In this document: in pieces, positions 12,725 through 24,150 of the stretch
Layout of the letters: the number at the start of each line of letters is the position of its first letter
How positions within the stretch are numbered: position 1 is the stretch's first letter
Source: Persicaria tinctoria
Taxonomy: Eukaryota; Streptophyta; Magnoliopsida; Caryophyllales; Polygonaceae
DNA length: 64,000 bases
Direction: 5' to 3'
Assembly (NCBI GenBank): GCA_037127255.1
Contig: JBANSL010000003.1
Location: forward strand, 47,865,814-47,929,813
Notes under the pieces: model-generated
The model's database searches: none
What the model was told of the DNA's origin: nothing
The model's input: the letters and a program-made list of their open reading frames with translations, nothing else
Position numbers and translations under genes: made by a program

Positions 12725-13185
12725 CTACAATCCGGGAGGCCAGCTCTACGACCGGATGCCCGACGCGGAACAAGATCACGCGTAAGGGGACTAAATAAAA
12801 TCTATGATCCGGGAGGCCAGCTCTACGACCGGATGCCCGACGCGGAGCAAGATCACGCGTAAGGGGACTAAATAAAATCTATGATCCAGGAGGCCAGCTC
12901 TACGACCGGATGTCCGATGCGGAACAAGATCACGCGTAAGGAGACTAAATAAAATCTACGATCCGGGAGGCCAACTCTACGACCGGATGCCCAACGCGGA
13001 GCAAGATCACGCGTAAGGGGACTAAATAAAATCTACGATCTGGGAGGCCAGCTATACGACCGGATGCCCGATGCGGAACAAGATCACGCGTAAGGAGACT
13101 AAATAAAATCTACGATCCGGGAGGCCAGCTCTACGACCGGATGCCCAACACGGAGCATGCTCCTGCGTCCTAGGACTTAATAGTA
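12725..13185 (-). repeat. 77-bp tandem array, six copies
   Basis: The unit runs from CTACGATCCGGGAGGCCAGC to GGGGACTAAATAAAAT and is repeated six times. It shares GACGCGGAGC and GGAGGCC words with the neighbouring 78-bp unit. The two arrays therefore derive from a common ancestral unit that split into two homogenised subfamilies. Confidence 0.9.
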
Positions 13186-14071
13186 TATTTGTGAAGAGGC
13201 CTAGCGTTTTGTTGATTAATGGGCCCATGTATTTGGCCTGCCAACCTCTCCGCGTCTAAATAGGTAGGTCGATGTCTCATACCCAGTGGCCCCCCTCTCC
13301 TGTTTCTCTCCTTCATCCGCGACGGAAGACGGTCTGTGGAGGCTACATTGATGCACAGTTTCGAAGTTTCTTAAACACTCCTGCAGATATCATACTTCCG
13401 CGAGTAATTGCCATTTGCAAGATTTGGTTGGATCTTCCATTCTCCATGATCGTTGTCGCGGTTACCATCGGAATTATGAGATTCCGAAAAAGTTACATAT
13501 CTATATCACCATAATTGACACGATCCGAAGAGGTAGAATTGAAGTGATTGGAAAAGAGCAATCCCACTTCAGCCCAAAGCAGTGTCACTGATGGCATAAC
13601 TGGGCGGGATCAAAGTCGCGGACCCTCCTCCGTTCGACAAAGGGGACACGGATGGCACATAGAAACCATCGTTCACTTGAAGGAGATGGATTATATCCCA
13701 ATGGTAATAATTTATAGAAGTGGATTAACTTCCTTACATTCGCTCCCTGATGGGTTTATAGACAGATTTGTGGCCGCAAGCCATGAAATTGAATATGTTG
13801 CCGCTACGAGGATGGTGATGGGCAAAATGAGACTGTGGTATGAGCAAATGGAAATGGTTACCTCAAACTGGCTGATGGGTTGCAAAAGGCCCGTGCCGGA
13901 CACGAACAACAAGACTAGTTCACGCCCCTGCTTCAATTCGATCCCTCCCTGCGATCGGTTCGATGACATTTAGAGAGACCGTGAAGGGACTCTTGGACCT
14001 TCATCCAGGCGAGGGTTATGGATACAGTCGGGTGCGGAGATAGCCTTGTTCCTGTAGTCACGGACGGGTAT

Positions 14072-14624
14072 CAGTGGGGGAGCCAGGATTCTCGGTTAGG
14101 GGGTGCTAAAAAAATTTCGTGAAATATTGTTTTTTGGTGTATACTTACTAAGAATATTTTAAAAAATATATATTGAAAAAACACTAAAATTGTGATTTTT
14201 GGAAATGTTTTTTTGTATTGAAATAGTTGAGTGTAAGCAAAAAAATAGAAGAGAAACAAACAATATTGAAAGAAAATATTAAATGTATAATTTAAATATA
14301 AATATGACATTTTTTAATAAAATAGTTGATAGTTGATAGAAACAATAAATATAGAGAGAAATGAAGAAGAATTAATGGTATAGTAAAACAAAAAAAAAAG
14401 GATGATGTTCAGAATTGAACCCAAGACCTTTAGATTTTAATGCTCCTTCCATCATTCCTTCCTTACCACTTGAGCTAGATAAGACTCTTATTTTAAATAT
14501 CATTTAAATATGTTTTATTACCTTAAAAATACTAAATATATGAAAAAAAACATTTTTTTTTTGTATTTTTTTTCCGCCAGGGGGTGCTCGAGCACCCCCA
14601 AGCACCCCCTTGGCTCCGCCACTG
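14072..14624. mobile_element. Non-autonomous hAT element (Tip100-like ends)
   Basis: The 553-bp element starts CAGTGGGGGAGCCAGG and ends TTGGCTCCGCCACTG. It is flanked by perfect 8-bp duplications ACGGGTAT (14064-14071 and 14625-14632), the hAT hallmark. Inside the ends are inverted GGGGGTGCT / AGCACCCCC blocks. The interior is AT-rich, has no transposase, and contains a tRNA-like segment (14405-14485). It interrupts the LARD element. Confidence 0.93.
14405..14485 (-). other. tRNA-like segment inside a hAT element
   Basis: On the minus strand the segment shows an A-box-like TAGCTCAAGTGG (14466-14477) and, 56 bp downstream, a B-box-like GGTTCAATTC (14412-14421). There is no foldable tRNA body and no proper acceptor stem, so I do not call a tRNA gene. 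Two other hAT copies in the window carry equivalent segments. Confidence 0.6.
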
Positions 14625-15480
14625 ACGGGTATCAAGTTTGCACGATCTCAAATTTGTCGATCGAGTCCCCTCCTACACTGGCTAGGAATAGCACATGGAG
14701 AACAAGAGACAAACGTATGTATTCCATGGATCAGTTCATATTGGTAATTTTACTGATATTGAATGGGGCCTCTCATGATCTCTAGTTGTTCCTCAGCTTG
14801 GGGCAAGCTTTTAAAACGGTGATCTGTTTGAACGCGGTCAGACTCTGCGAACAATTTAGTGTGCAATATCCTCTGCGTTCATAAAATTGGTTGCGGTTAG
14901 TCACCTACCCATCACAATTACAGTTAACAATATGGTTTCTTCCTATTGAAAAAGTCAATGGCTTATCCCGGTCCTTCAAAATCTCAATGATTTAGCAGTT
15001 TTCATAAATCCACCCGAAACATCCGTTTACATGAAGATTTGAATGTAATGGAAAGCGTGCTTGAATTCTTTTGAGAGGGATTAATTTCGACAACCCATTA
15101 ATCCTTTTAGCCCTACTACTATGCCATATACAATATTAGATACATGGCAATAGACCCTTTGCCTTGATTTTCATAATCTTCTAACATCTATTACAGTTCC
15201 ACTGAAACCTCTATATATATACATAAATATATATCAGGAGTTTTTAGGCATATACATGTTCTATGAGAACTAATTAATTCTACACATATATGACATATGC
15301 ATATATAAGATTGATGAACGATACACGTATTCAAACACAAACATACATACGTCAGTAGGTGTATCATCTTCAAGCCGGTGGTTCGTTTGCCTGAATGCGG
15401 ATTTAAGAATTTTGGAACCTTGATCAAAGTAAGATCTATGGATTACTTACCTTGAAACATTACCTCTTAGCGTGAGGGGT

Positions 15481-15498
15481 TCCCACAGACGGCGCCAG
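15481..15498 (-). promoter_or_regulatory. Primer-binding site of the LARD element
   Basis: Read on the minus strand immediately inside the 5' LTR, the sequence is CTGGCGCCGTCTGTGGGA. TGGCGCCGT matches the complement of the 3' end of plant tRNA-Asp (TGGCGCCGTTGCC). This form is familiar from Tat-type and related non-autonomous plant elements. It fixes the element's orientation as minus. Confidence 0.75.
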
Positions 15499-16037
15499 TG
15501 ATGAAATCTGATTTTCGGAATCCCACGTCGGCGGGTTCCGGGATCAAGTGGAGCGCGAGCGAGCTCAGACGATCGGGCTTACCTGAGACGCGCGACGAGA
15601 TTTCGTCGGCGTACCCAAACCTGTGCCGATCCGAGCTCAAGCCATTCGCGTACCACCGTCCTCCTTCAGTTCCATCAATGTCGGTTTTTACTAGCCGAGG
15701 CTATTCCCGCTTAAAAAGGGGGCTCAAAGCTAGGGAATCCGGTCTAAACCGTTAGATATCCCAATTTTCGACCCTTTCCTTTGAGCCATCATTTCTATAT
15801 TTATAGGCCAAGATTAGCTTCCATTTGCATGTATCAATTGACAAGTGTTTTAGGTTTTAGGACAAGTGTCTTAGGTTTTTAGGACAAGTGTCTTAGGTGA
15901 TGCCACGTGTCAGTAGGAGCTTTTAGTGGATTTTCCATATCTTGGTCGGGTTTATAATCAACCTAAAAATGGGTTTATTTATATAGTGGGAACCCGATTG
16001 TGCATATGATATTATTTATTTTCTTGGTGTTTCGTCA
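15499..16037 (-). repeat. 5' LTR of the minus-strand LARD element
   Basis: This is the partner of 6602-7140, same length, differing at roughly a dozen positions. It contains the same AGGACAAGTGTCTTAGG tandem repeat. The ACCAC target duplication follows at 16038-16042. Confidence 0.88.
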
Positions 16038-18086
16038 ACCACCACTTCCTCTAATGAAGGCGAGGCCGATCCGAGCACCCAGGCGCTGTCCGAGCCACCG
16101 CCGAGTCTCTCTTCCCCTGATTTCACCCAGCGCCCGCGGTAAGCCTCCCTCTTCCTTATTTTGTTCAGAAACACCATAAAGTCTACCTTTTTTTTACCTC
16201 CCTCCTTCGACCCAGGCCGAGCAAGCACATCCCAAGTCTCCGGCGAGCCCCAATCGAACCTCCGACGAGCATCAAAACCTCAAACCCTCGGTGAGCTTTC
16301 AAACCTCCTTCATTTCCTCGGCTTGAAATTCAGTTTACTTTTTCTGTTTAAATGGTCGGAGAGAGGTGAGAGCGAGTAGGAGAGAGACGAGCGAGCTCGA
16401 GCTCCGGCGAGCTCGAGAACGCGAGGGGCGAGCGCGGGTGAGAGAGAAAGCTCGAGCGAGAGAGGGTACTAGTGCGAGTCTGCGAGAGCTGTGAGGTTGG
16501 GAGGGGGAGGAAGCGAGATGGGCAGGCGAGGCTGAGAGAGAGAGCACTGGGAGCTGAGGTCGGAGGTGCGAGGGCGGCGGGAGCAAACTAGGGCGAGCGG
16601 GGACGGGAATTGGGAGGAAGAAGAAGCTGACGGGGTAAGCAGTGGGCCCTCTTTGTTATTTTATTTTTCCCTTGAAGATCCGAAAGCCTGGGAGAGAAAT
16701 GGAGGAGTGGTTGGGCCGGATATGGGTAACTGGGTTTGGGCCTGATTTTTTTGGGTGATTTATGATAAAATGAATTATTGTGTTTTAAGAGCCAACATAT
16801 AATTTTGATATCAGTTAAAATATGTTATTAAATAAATGGATTATATATTAGGCCCCTTTTAAAATGTTGGGATTTAAAGATATATTAATTGGAGTTAAAT
16901 TGGAAAATATTTTTCAGAGGTCGGAAATTGATTTAATACTTTAAAAGAGGATTTTTGGGGAAAGGCCCTAAACTTTTCGGAATTGTTTTGACAAATGAGT
17001 AACGAGCCGATTTAAGAAGGTGATTTTTAAAAGTGGATTTTGGGCAAATTAGTAATTGAGAAAGCTACTTTGGGCTATGATTTGATCTAACATGGAATTT
17101 AAAGAGTTTTGGAAAATCTTGGGAAATTGACTTAGCTTGGGAATAAATTTGATGACTTGTGTGTGATATTACATGCTTTAAGTAACATTAGGAGTAGACT
17201 TATTTATATTACTTATATATATGTTAGGTGATCATCTGTGACATGTTGGCTTCTGTATGCCTAGTTGTTGCCTTTTGCTGTTCTGCACTCCCAGGTGAGT
17301 TCCTATATGAGCTCACTCAGATTCGAAAAGAGATCTCCCTGCTTGTAGCCATGTGCATACTAGGTGCTTGTATTCATAATAAAGCATGCCATGTAGTATC
17401 CTGCTAGGATAGCACACATGATTGAGCATTCGTTTACTCATTGCTTGTGTAAACAGAACGGTCGTTATCTGTGAAGTAACAAGAGTCATTGCTAGGGTTA
17501 TAGGACGACCTAGTCTCATCGGGTCCCGTCCTGAGTCAATCGAGTCATGAACTTCCTTATATTATGAGATGCCTGCGAGCTTTATTGTGGATACGGGTTA
17601 GTCATGCGTGCTACCCGATGATAATGGAATGCATTCACGAGCTGGCCAGTTTCCGCCCTTTCGGAAGGGGGTGGAGGTAGGAGAGGGATATACCACTTGG
17701 TATTCGGTGCTAAGGCCTTATTATAGTTACACACTTGATCTTAGGGGCATGTTAGTGTGTTAACATTTCGTCTTGCATCTAGAATCATCTTTATCAGGAC
17801 TAGCGTGTGTATGTGTCTGCTTGTTTGGGACTATATTGCGTAGGGCTTCGATCTCACACCGCCCCGCATACATTTTTTTTAGGTTTGTTTTGCAGCATTA
17901 TTGTTCCTTGCTTCTGTGACGTGGGAACTCTCTTGGGCGCTTGCAAAGAAATGGTCTAACCTTTGATTTCGATAAATACACTTATTGATTTTGTTTTGAC
18001 CCGGCTCAACCGTGGCACCCTCTTGTATTGTACCTTGGTTCTACTATCTGCATGACTGTTGGTTTTCTACGCTTAGACTTATGACA
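16038..18086 (+). mobile_element. Long gypsy-type LTR, second part
   Basis: This continues the LTR split by the LARD element. It includes a strongly purine-rich GC-rich block at about 16360-16620 (repeated GAGCGAGCTCGAG words) that would lie in the transcribed leader, followed by AT-rich sequence. No convincing coding region is present. The right end is placed near ACTTATGACA at about 18086, where character changes. That border and the assignment as an LTR are inference; together with 5640-6601 it would make an LTR of about 3 kb. Confidence 0.4.
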
Positions 18087-19424
18087 GCCACAGGGGACTT
18101 CCCCGGGGATTCCAACGATCCCTTCGAATTTTGGGTATGAAATCCCACTTCAAAATGTTAGGTGAGAATTTCAAACCTTCAACCTGTACTCGGGGAGCAA
18201 GATCCTAACGAGGGGTTTCATCCCTCGAAACGTAACCCGAGAGTCATAACGATACGTTTGGGATCCCCGATCCTTCGCCTGTGGGTTCAGGATCAAGAAC
18301 CCCAAACTGTTTGATTGCCCGATCTTGCAATATTCTTGATATCCCTGATGTTTACAAGTAGTTACAATAAAAGGGTTCGAACTATTGCGAAAGAATCGAA
18401 AACAAACAAACAAAAACTAACGGAAAAAATAAAACAGCGACAGAACTGGTGCAGCAGCAGCGACTGCGCTGGGATGGCCGAGGGGCGGCCAAGGAAGCCG
18501 CGGGGCGGCCCGGATAGTGGCGACGGTTCTGGGCAGACTCAGCGACAGCTTCTCTGATCCAGCGACGGTTTCTCAGGATGGGTTTCTCCTATGTTCCGTG
18601 GTTTGGGATTGTGTTTAGATCTTTGTTTGATATCGAATTAGCAAGAACATAAATTGATTGCGAATGCTTTTGGATTGGGAATCGAGGGAACATTTTAATC
18701 CTTAAAAGGGTTCCTCAATTATAATTCCAATCTAATTTTTATTGAATGTAAAACATGAGTTTAAATAGAGACATACCAATTCTATCTTGTGCAAAAGATA
18801 GAGTTTTGGTAACTAAAGATAAATCAAATAATCTAAAGATATGTAAATCTTTCCTAAGATAAGTAAAACTAAGGATAGAAAATTAACAACTTGGTGGAAA
18901 AGGAATTACCTAAATGAGATATTTTCCTTTGACCTTATTATTTCCTAATTGCATAAAATAAATATATCTAATTAATTAAAATTCGAAATTAAATAAATAT
19001 GTGGAAATTCGTCCAAACAGTTACAGCTGCAAAGATGATGGATTTCGGCCATTCTCGAGATCGAGTCTGGAGAAACCTTCAACAGCAAAGTTGTAGATCT
19101 TTTCGTCCTCGTTCCAACAAGGTGTAGTACGACCTCATCCGATAAATATGGACTCCGAACGACCCGTTTTACTGAGACGTCGAAATGCTGTTAACCCATT
19201 AAGAACGAACCCAAATTTTAACATTAGCTCACCTTGCTCCTTTGAACCTTGTTCCATGGTGGAGCCTTCTTCCTCCTTTTGAGGATGACACTCTTCGCCA
19301 TCAATGGCCCTCGAATCGGTCTTGAGAGCTCGCGTGGATCAAGATCATTGTTTGACCCACAGAAGGCCATCTTGATCCGCATCACATAATCCTGGGCCGT
19401 TACAACACAACCCCTTGTGAACAC
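18087..19424 (-). mobile_element. 3' remnant of a minus-strand gypsy element
   Basis: On the minus strand this holds the end of a polyprotein frame (19424-19224), a 3' untranslated stretch, and a putative LTR starting TGTTTGGACG at about 19019 and running down to about 18.1-18.25 kb. The untranslated stretch matches that of the three gag-only units near 37.4 kb, including GTTGGAACGAGGACGAA and TACAACTTTGCTGTTGAAGG. It is therefore a diverged member of the same family in opposite orientation, cut off at about 19424. Confidence 0.6.
19224..19424 (-). pseudogene. C-terminal fragment of a gag-only-family polyprotein
   Basis: The 66-residue minus-strand frame contains VILKRRKKAPPWNKVQRSK. The same peptide, with few changes (VILKRKKKAPPWEKVQR), ends the 583-residue proteins at 35.6, 39.7 and 43.9 kb. 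Preceding residues (DLDPRELSRPIRGP) correspond to the acidic tail region. No upstream gag remains, so it is a truncated relic. Confidence 0.6.
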
Positions 19425-19429
19425 CCTAG

Positions 19430-20579
19430 AGCCAACGACAGCAATCTGTCCCCATAGCCTTTACTTGGCCGAATTCAGTCCTCCACACACAAGAAACCCT
19501 AGTTTGTTATCTTTTCTATCCTTTTCTATCTTTGAGAATTTTGATTTATCTTTTATTTATTGCCTATTAAAAATCAGATTCTAAGTTGTTAGATTTAATT
19601 TCCATTATATCTATGAACTATCTAAAAAGGCTAAAGATATATCCACTTTCCTATTTTATCCAAAGGTTGTCTATTTATTTATCTTTAGGGCTTCAAATTT
19701 TATCTTTTATCACATCCATCAGATTTTTCGAGTCCTATTATTTACTTAGAGTCTTTATTGCATTAGTTTATATAAAAAAATCAGATTACAAAAAAAAAAG
19801 AGATTTATCATGGACCTAGGAGGATAAAATTCACTAGGAGCAAAAGTAAGTCAAAAAAAAAAGTGTTTGTTTGATCTAGTGCAAGAAAGCTCCCAAAGGG
19901 CCAAATTTTGGTGAATTGTTCTAAGCCCTAGTCGACAGCCTTCCTATCAAACACAATACGTCCTACAAACCACAAAATTGAAACCCTGCCTTGCTACTAC
20001 AACATCCTAACTTAAAGGTTTTCAATCAAAGAGGTAAATTTCCATACTTTCCTTAGTTTTCTTTTATTTTTCTCTATTTTCAGTTTATGTCGATTACTTT
20101 TCTCATCAGATCGAGTACTCCTTGTTTATATCGAGTTGTTGTTGTGTTGTGTCGAAGAGATCTCAGCCCTGTTGAGTTCTCTCTTTTGTTGATCGAGTTG
20201 CTTTTGCTTGTTTCTGCCTTGTGTCGAGTACTCTCCTTGCATATTGAGTATTCTCTTGTCGAAACAGGTCCTGAGAAGCCACGTCGAGTGCTGCAATTTC
20301 TTAGTCGAGTACTCTCACCCTATATCAAGTGCCTGTTTGATTTCTGTCGAGTACCACAATCCCTTTGTTGAGTACTCTTTGTTGTTGTTTCATTCATTCT
20401 CTTGATTCAAATACTTTGATTGTTAAGTTCTTTGCTTGAGTGTTGATTTGCCCAAAGCAGATTGCTCTAGCAAGCATGACATACCAATCAGAGAGACGAG
20501 CGTGAGAGAAACACAATTGTGAGGTTGTGTATATTTTTACTAATCTTTTACATAGTTCCTTGTTTCTTTTCTTTTTGCA
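19430..20579 (+). other. 5' leader of the gypsy element, rich in TCGAGT words
   Basis: This non-coding leader contains about a dozen TCGAGTAC, TCGAGTGC or TCGAGTTG words between 20100 and 20390. It ends in a CATTCATTCTCTTGATT block and a short stretch just before gag that are conserved in the gag-only units. Its left edge abuts the oppositely oriented remnant at 18087-19424. Confidence 0.7.
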
Positions 20580-22343
20580 ATGTCTCAGCCAGGTAACCAA
20601 GTAAACAACGATCCCATTAATGAGGGTAACTCGAGTGCTACTGTGACACCCGAGCAATTCAACACCTTGGTAGCTAATATGACCACGATCGCGGACGCCT
20701 TGGCTGCACTACAAGCCAAGATGGCGACTATAGATATCTCAAGGCCTAGTGGATCAAACAACAATGTTGGTCAAAAGGAACAAAGGCGTGCTAAATCACC
20801 TCAAGGTGAAAGGGAAGTCGTTAATCCTAACCCTAACCCTAACCCTAATCTTAATGTGAATAATCTTAATTTTGAAGAAAACAACTCTCCACGAGGTGGG
20901 AGAAATGATAGCAATAATGAGTTTGTTTATGTGCAGAGTCAAGGACAGGGAAATGGAAGAGGACGAGGCTTCCAAGAGCAATTCCACTACTCTGAGCAAG
21001 ATGATGACTTCCAAAAAGAGGAGTATTGGGAGCAACGCCACAGACGGAATCAAAGAGGAAATCAGAACCGAGCACCTAGGTATAATGATGAGGACGACAT
21101 AGGTAAGGTTAAGGTAAAGATTCCTCCTTTTGATGGTAAGACTGACCCAGATGCTTATATTGTTTGGGAAATTAAAATGGATCAAATCTGGAATTGCCAT
21201 AATTTCTCTAATGCTAAAAAGGTACAACTAGCTTCCCTAGAATTTCAAGGTTTTGCTTTAATTTGGTGGGATAATCTAGTTAATGAAAGAAGGAGAGCCC
21301 TTGATGCACCTGTTGCTTCTTGGGATCAACTAAAAGCATTGATGAGAAATAGGTTTGTACCTCAACACTATGATAGAGAGCTTATGCAAAGATTAGAAAA
21401 TCTAAAACAAGGTAACAAAATTGTTGAAGAAACCTTTAATCTTATGCAAGAAACCATGGTTAGGGCTAATGTAGTGGAATCACATGAAAAAACTAATGCT
21501 AGACATCTAAGGATCTTGCATCCCGCCTTAGCTCATGAAATTGATTACTTTCCCTATACTACTTCTACTGATTTGTTACATTTAGCAATTAAACTAGAAA
21601 AGAGACAATGATATAAGAGCCAAGGTAATAGAATGTCGAGTGGCCAGCAACAAGGGTGGCGCTCCAATCGGCTTCAACAGCCCCAAAGGCGCTCGGACAT
21701 GGGTTCTAGAGACCGAGCCCAGCAGCTCCAATGGAGGAGTGATAGCCGACAGCCCCAACAACCCCTCGACAAGGGTAAAGGTCCATGGAATGAACGTGAA
21801 TCGTCTAAGACATCTACTGGTCCCAAAGGGAGTAATCCTAACCCTTCTACCACTCGTTCTAGAGATGCTGTGTGCTTTAAATGTCAAGGTAGAGGTCATT
21901 ATATGAAGGATTGCCCTAATAAGAAAACTCTCATGGTTAATCACTTAGGTGAATATAAATCTGAAAATTCTTTTGATGAACATGATGAGCATGCTAATAA
22001 TGATAACGATCAGAATCTCAACCTTATATGTTATAATAATGATGATGATGAGGTCGAATATGAACATGGAAAATCTTTGATTGTTAGGAGAGTCTTAAGT
22101 GTTGTTCCTACACCATGTGATGATAATCAAAGAGAAAACTTATTTCATACTCGATGCTTAGTTAAAGGAAAGGTTGTAAATGTGATCATTGATGGTGGTA
22201 GTTGTTGTAATTTAGCTAGTCAAGAAATGGTTGACAAATTGCAATTACCTACTGTCCAACATCCTAGACCTTATAAATTGCATTGGATGAATGATTGTGG
22301 AAACTTGAAAGTAAATAGGCAAGTTAAGTGCATATTAAACTAG
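20580..22343 (+). pseudogene. Gypsy gag with zinc knuckle and start of protease
   Basis: The frame starts MSQPGNQVNNDP and runs through a retrotransposon gag domain (about residues 170-330, with the FALIWWDNLV and ASWDQLKALM signature). A single in-frame TGA at 21609-21611 interrupts it, and it continues in the same frame to a CCHC zinc knuckle CFKCQGRGHYMKDC (21873-21914) and an aspartic protease region with the active-site motif IIDGGS (about 22188-22205). A frameshift near 22330 follows. A run encoding alternating Asn-Pro (about 20821-20850) is a coding microsatellite. The gag domain is about 70-80 percent like that of the gag-only units by eye. Confidence 0.88.
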
Positions 22344-22516
22344 GACATTATGAAGATGATCTTTTATGTGATATTGTGCCTACGCAAGCTTGTCATATTT
22401 TATTAGGTCGTCCTTGGCAATTTGATCGCAAGGTCCAATATGATGGTCATATTAATCGATATGCCTTTACTTTTCAGGAGAAGAATGTCGTTCTCAAGCC
22501 CACGGCGCCTACATAA
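22328..22516 (+). pseudogene. C-terminal half of gypsy protease
   Basis: HIKLGHYEDDLLCDIVPTQA continues the protease domain in a new frame, including CHILLGRPW, the conserved C-terminal protease motif. It ends at a TAA (22514-22516) that falls in frame with the downstream RT region, so it is a nonsense mutation and not a natural boundary. Confidence 0.8.
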
Positions 22517-23400
22517 GTGGCTGACGAGATTGAGAAGCGCAAGGTAAGTAAAGGTGAGTTAGATAAGGCGGCTCAATCGAGCCAAATGGATCCTCATAAT
22601 CGGCCTAAAGGTGTACTATTGGCTTCCAAGAGTACATATTTAGACGAATTTGTGGATGGAGAAACAACCCTTATGCTCCTTTGCAAAAGCTTGAACATGT
22701 TAAGTGAAGAGCTTAAAGCTACTCTTTCAGCACATATTCTCGCCCTTCTTGAGGAATATAAGGATGTGTTTCCCGATGACATACCAGCAGGACTACCCCC
22801 TATTCGTGGAATTGAGCATCAAATTTATATTATTCCAGGGGTTGCCTTGCCTAATAGGCCTGCTTATCGTATGAATCCCACTGAGACCCAAGAGGTCCAA
22901 TCCCAAGTCCAGGAACTGTTGGATAAGGGATATATTAGAGAAAGCTTAAGTCCTAGTGTTGTGCCTGTGTTATTAGTCCCTAAGAAAGATGGTTCATGGA
23001 GAATGTGTGTAGATTGTAGGGCTATTAACAATATCACTGTTAAATACCGTCATCCTATTCCACGCTTAGATGATATGCTAGATAAGCTACATGGTGCTTC
23101 TATATTCTTGAAAATAGATCTTAGGAGTGGCTATCATCAAATTAGAATGAAGGAAGGCGATGAATAGAAAACAATATTTAAAACTAAGCTTGGTTTATAT
23201 GAGTGGTTGGTTATGCCTTTTGGTTTAACTAATGCACTACTTTCATGCGTTTAATGAATCATGTGCTTAGACACTTCATAGGGAAATTTGTTGTTGTTTA
23301 TTTTGATGATATTCTGATTTATAGCAAATCCCCTAAAGAACATGAATCACATCTTAGATAAGTACTTAAAACATTAAGAATTGAACACTTATATGCTAAT
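22517..23400 (+). pseudogene. Gypsy reverse transcriptase (broken)
   Basis: The region carries the order typical of Ty3/gypsy RT: VPVLLVPKKDGSWRMCVDCR, then FLKIDLRSGYHQIR with the first catalytic Asp, a TAG stop at 23165-23167, then [15 protein letters not shown], and [10 protein letters not shown] with the catalytic FDD at about 23302-23310. A small deletion near 23238 shifts the frame between the last two blocks, and a further stop follows at about 23358. Catalytic residues are present but the chain cannot be read through. Confidence 0.9.
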
Positions 23401-23430
23401 TTAAAGAAATGTGAGCTATGTAATGAACAA

Positions 23431-24150
23431 GTGTCTTTTCTTGGGTTTGTAGTGATTTCTAATGGGATGCGTGTCGATGAGGTGAAGATCAAAGCCATAC
23501 AAGAATGGCCAACTCCAACCAACATCGGCCATGTGTGCAGTTTCCAAGGATTGGCAAGCTTCTATCGTCGTTTTGTACGAGATTTCAGCACCATCTCGGC
23601 ACCTCTTACTGACCTCACGAAGAAAAGGAGCGAATTCACATGGGGACCAGCTCAAGAGGAAGCTTTCAACACGCTTAAGGACAAGCTGACCCATTCGCTA
23701 CTTCTAGCTCTACCCGACTTCTCTCGACCATTTGAGGTAGAGTGTGATGCTAGCGGAGTTGGAATTGGTGGAGTCCTCATGCAGGAAGGTAAGCCTATTG
23801 CTTTCTTTGCTGAAAAGTTGAAAGGTGCTTGTCTTAACTACTCTACTTATGATAAATAATTATATGCTTTGTATAGAGTGCTTAAGACTTGGTCTGACTA
23901 TCTATGGTCTAGCGAGTTTATTCTTAGGACTGATCATGCATCCTTAAAACATTTTAAAAGCCAAGATAAACTTGATAGGAGACATGGTAAATGGATGGAG
24001 TTCATTGAAACATTTCCTTATGTGATTAAGTATAAGAAAGGCAAAGACAATGTGGTTGTTGATGCTTTATCTAGAAGACATGTTCTTTTAACCACTTTGG
24101 ATTCTAGAGTCTTAGGCTTTGTTTACATTAAGGAATTGTATCAAAATGAT
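23431..24150 (+). pseudogene. RT connection and RNase H region
   Basis: VSFLGFVVISNGMRV and IQEWPTPTNI mark the RT thumb/connection. FEVECDASGVGIGGVL and LRTDHASLKHF then mark gypsy RNase H, with the DAS catalytic aspartate. A TAA at 23857-23859 replaces the codon expected between YSTYDK and LYAL. The block is closed by NVVVDALSRRH, which ends RNase H in chromoviruses. Confidence 0.88.

Larger units (their letters stand above)
6602..16037 (-). mobile_element. Complete non-autonomous LTR retrotransposon (LARD type), minus strand
   Basis: Two 539-bp direct repeats (6602-7140 and 15499-16037) begin TGATGAAATCTG and end GTTTCGTCA. The element is flanked by identical 5-bp duplications ACCAC (6597-6601 and 16038-16042). 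Orientation is set by the primer-binding site next to 15499, which reads outward on the minus strand. The 9.4-kb element has no gag, protease, RT or integrase ORF on either strand, so it must depend on proteins made elsewhere. The LTR pair differs at roughly a dozen positions, which means the insertion is not very recent. Later insertions inside it are a MITE (7667-7919) and a hAT element (14072-14624). Confidence 0.88.

Noticed and set aside
11490..13185. CRISPR array
   Set aside because: The repeats are contiguous with no unique spacers, and the sequence is from a plant nuclear genome.
13548..13973. 141-codon plus-strand ORF in the LARD element
   Set aside because: It has no recognisable domain, runs antisense to the element, and an overlapping 85-codon frame is open on the other strand. 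Probably chance.
16335..16586. Ser/Arg-rich minus-strand ORF of 83 codons
   Set aside because: It is a by-product of the purine-rich GAGCGAGCTCGAG block; no domain is seen.
20821..20850. CCTAACCCTAACCCTAA run that looks like telomere repeat
   Set aside because: It lies inside the gag frame encoding alternating Asn-Pro, is only about four units long, and is of the CCCTAA type, not the plant CCCTAAA type. It is a coding microsatellite.
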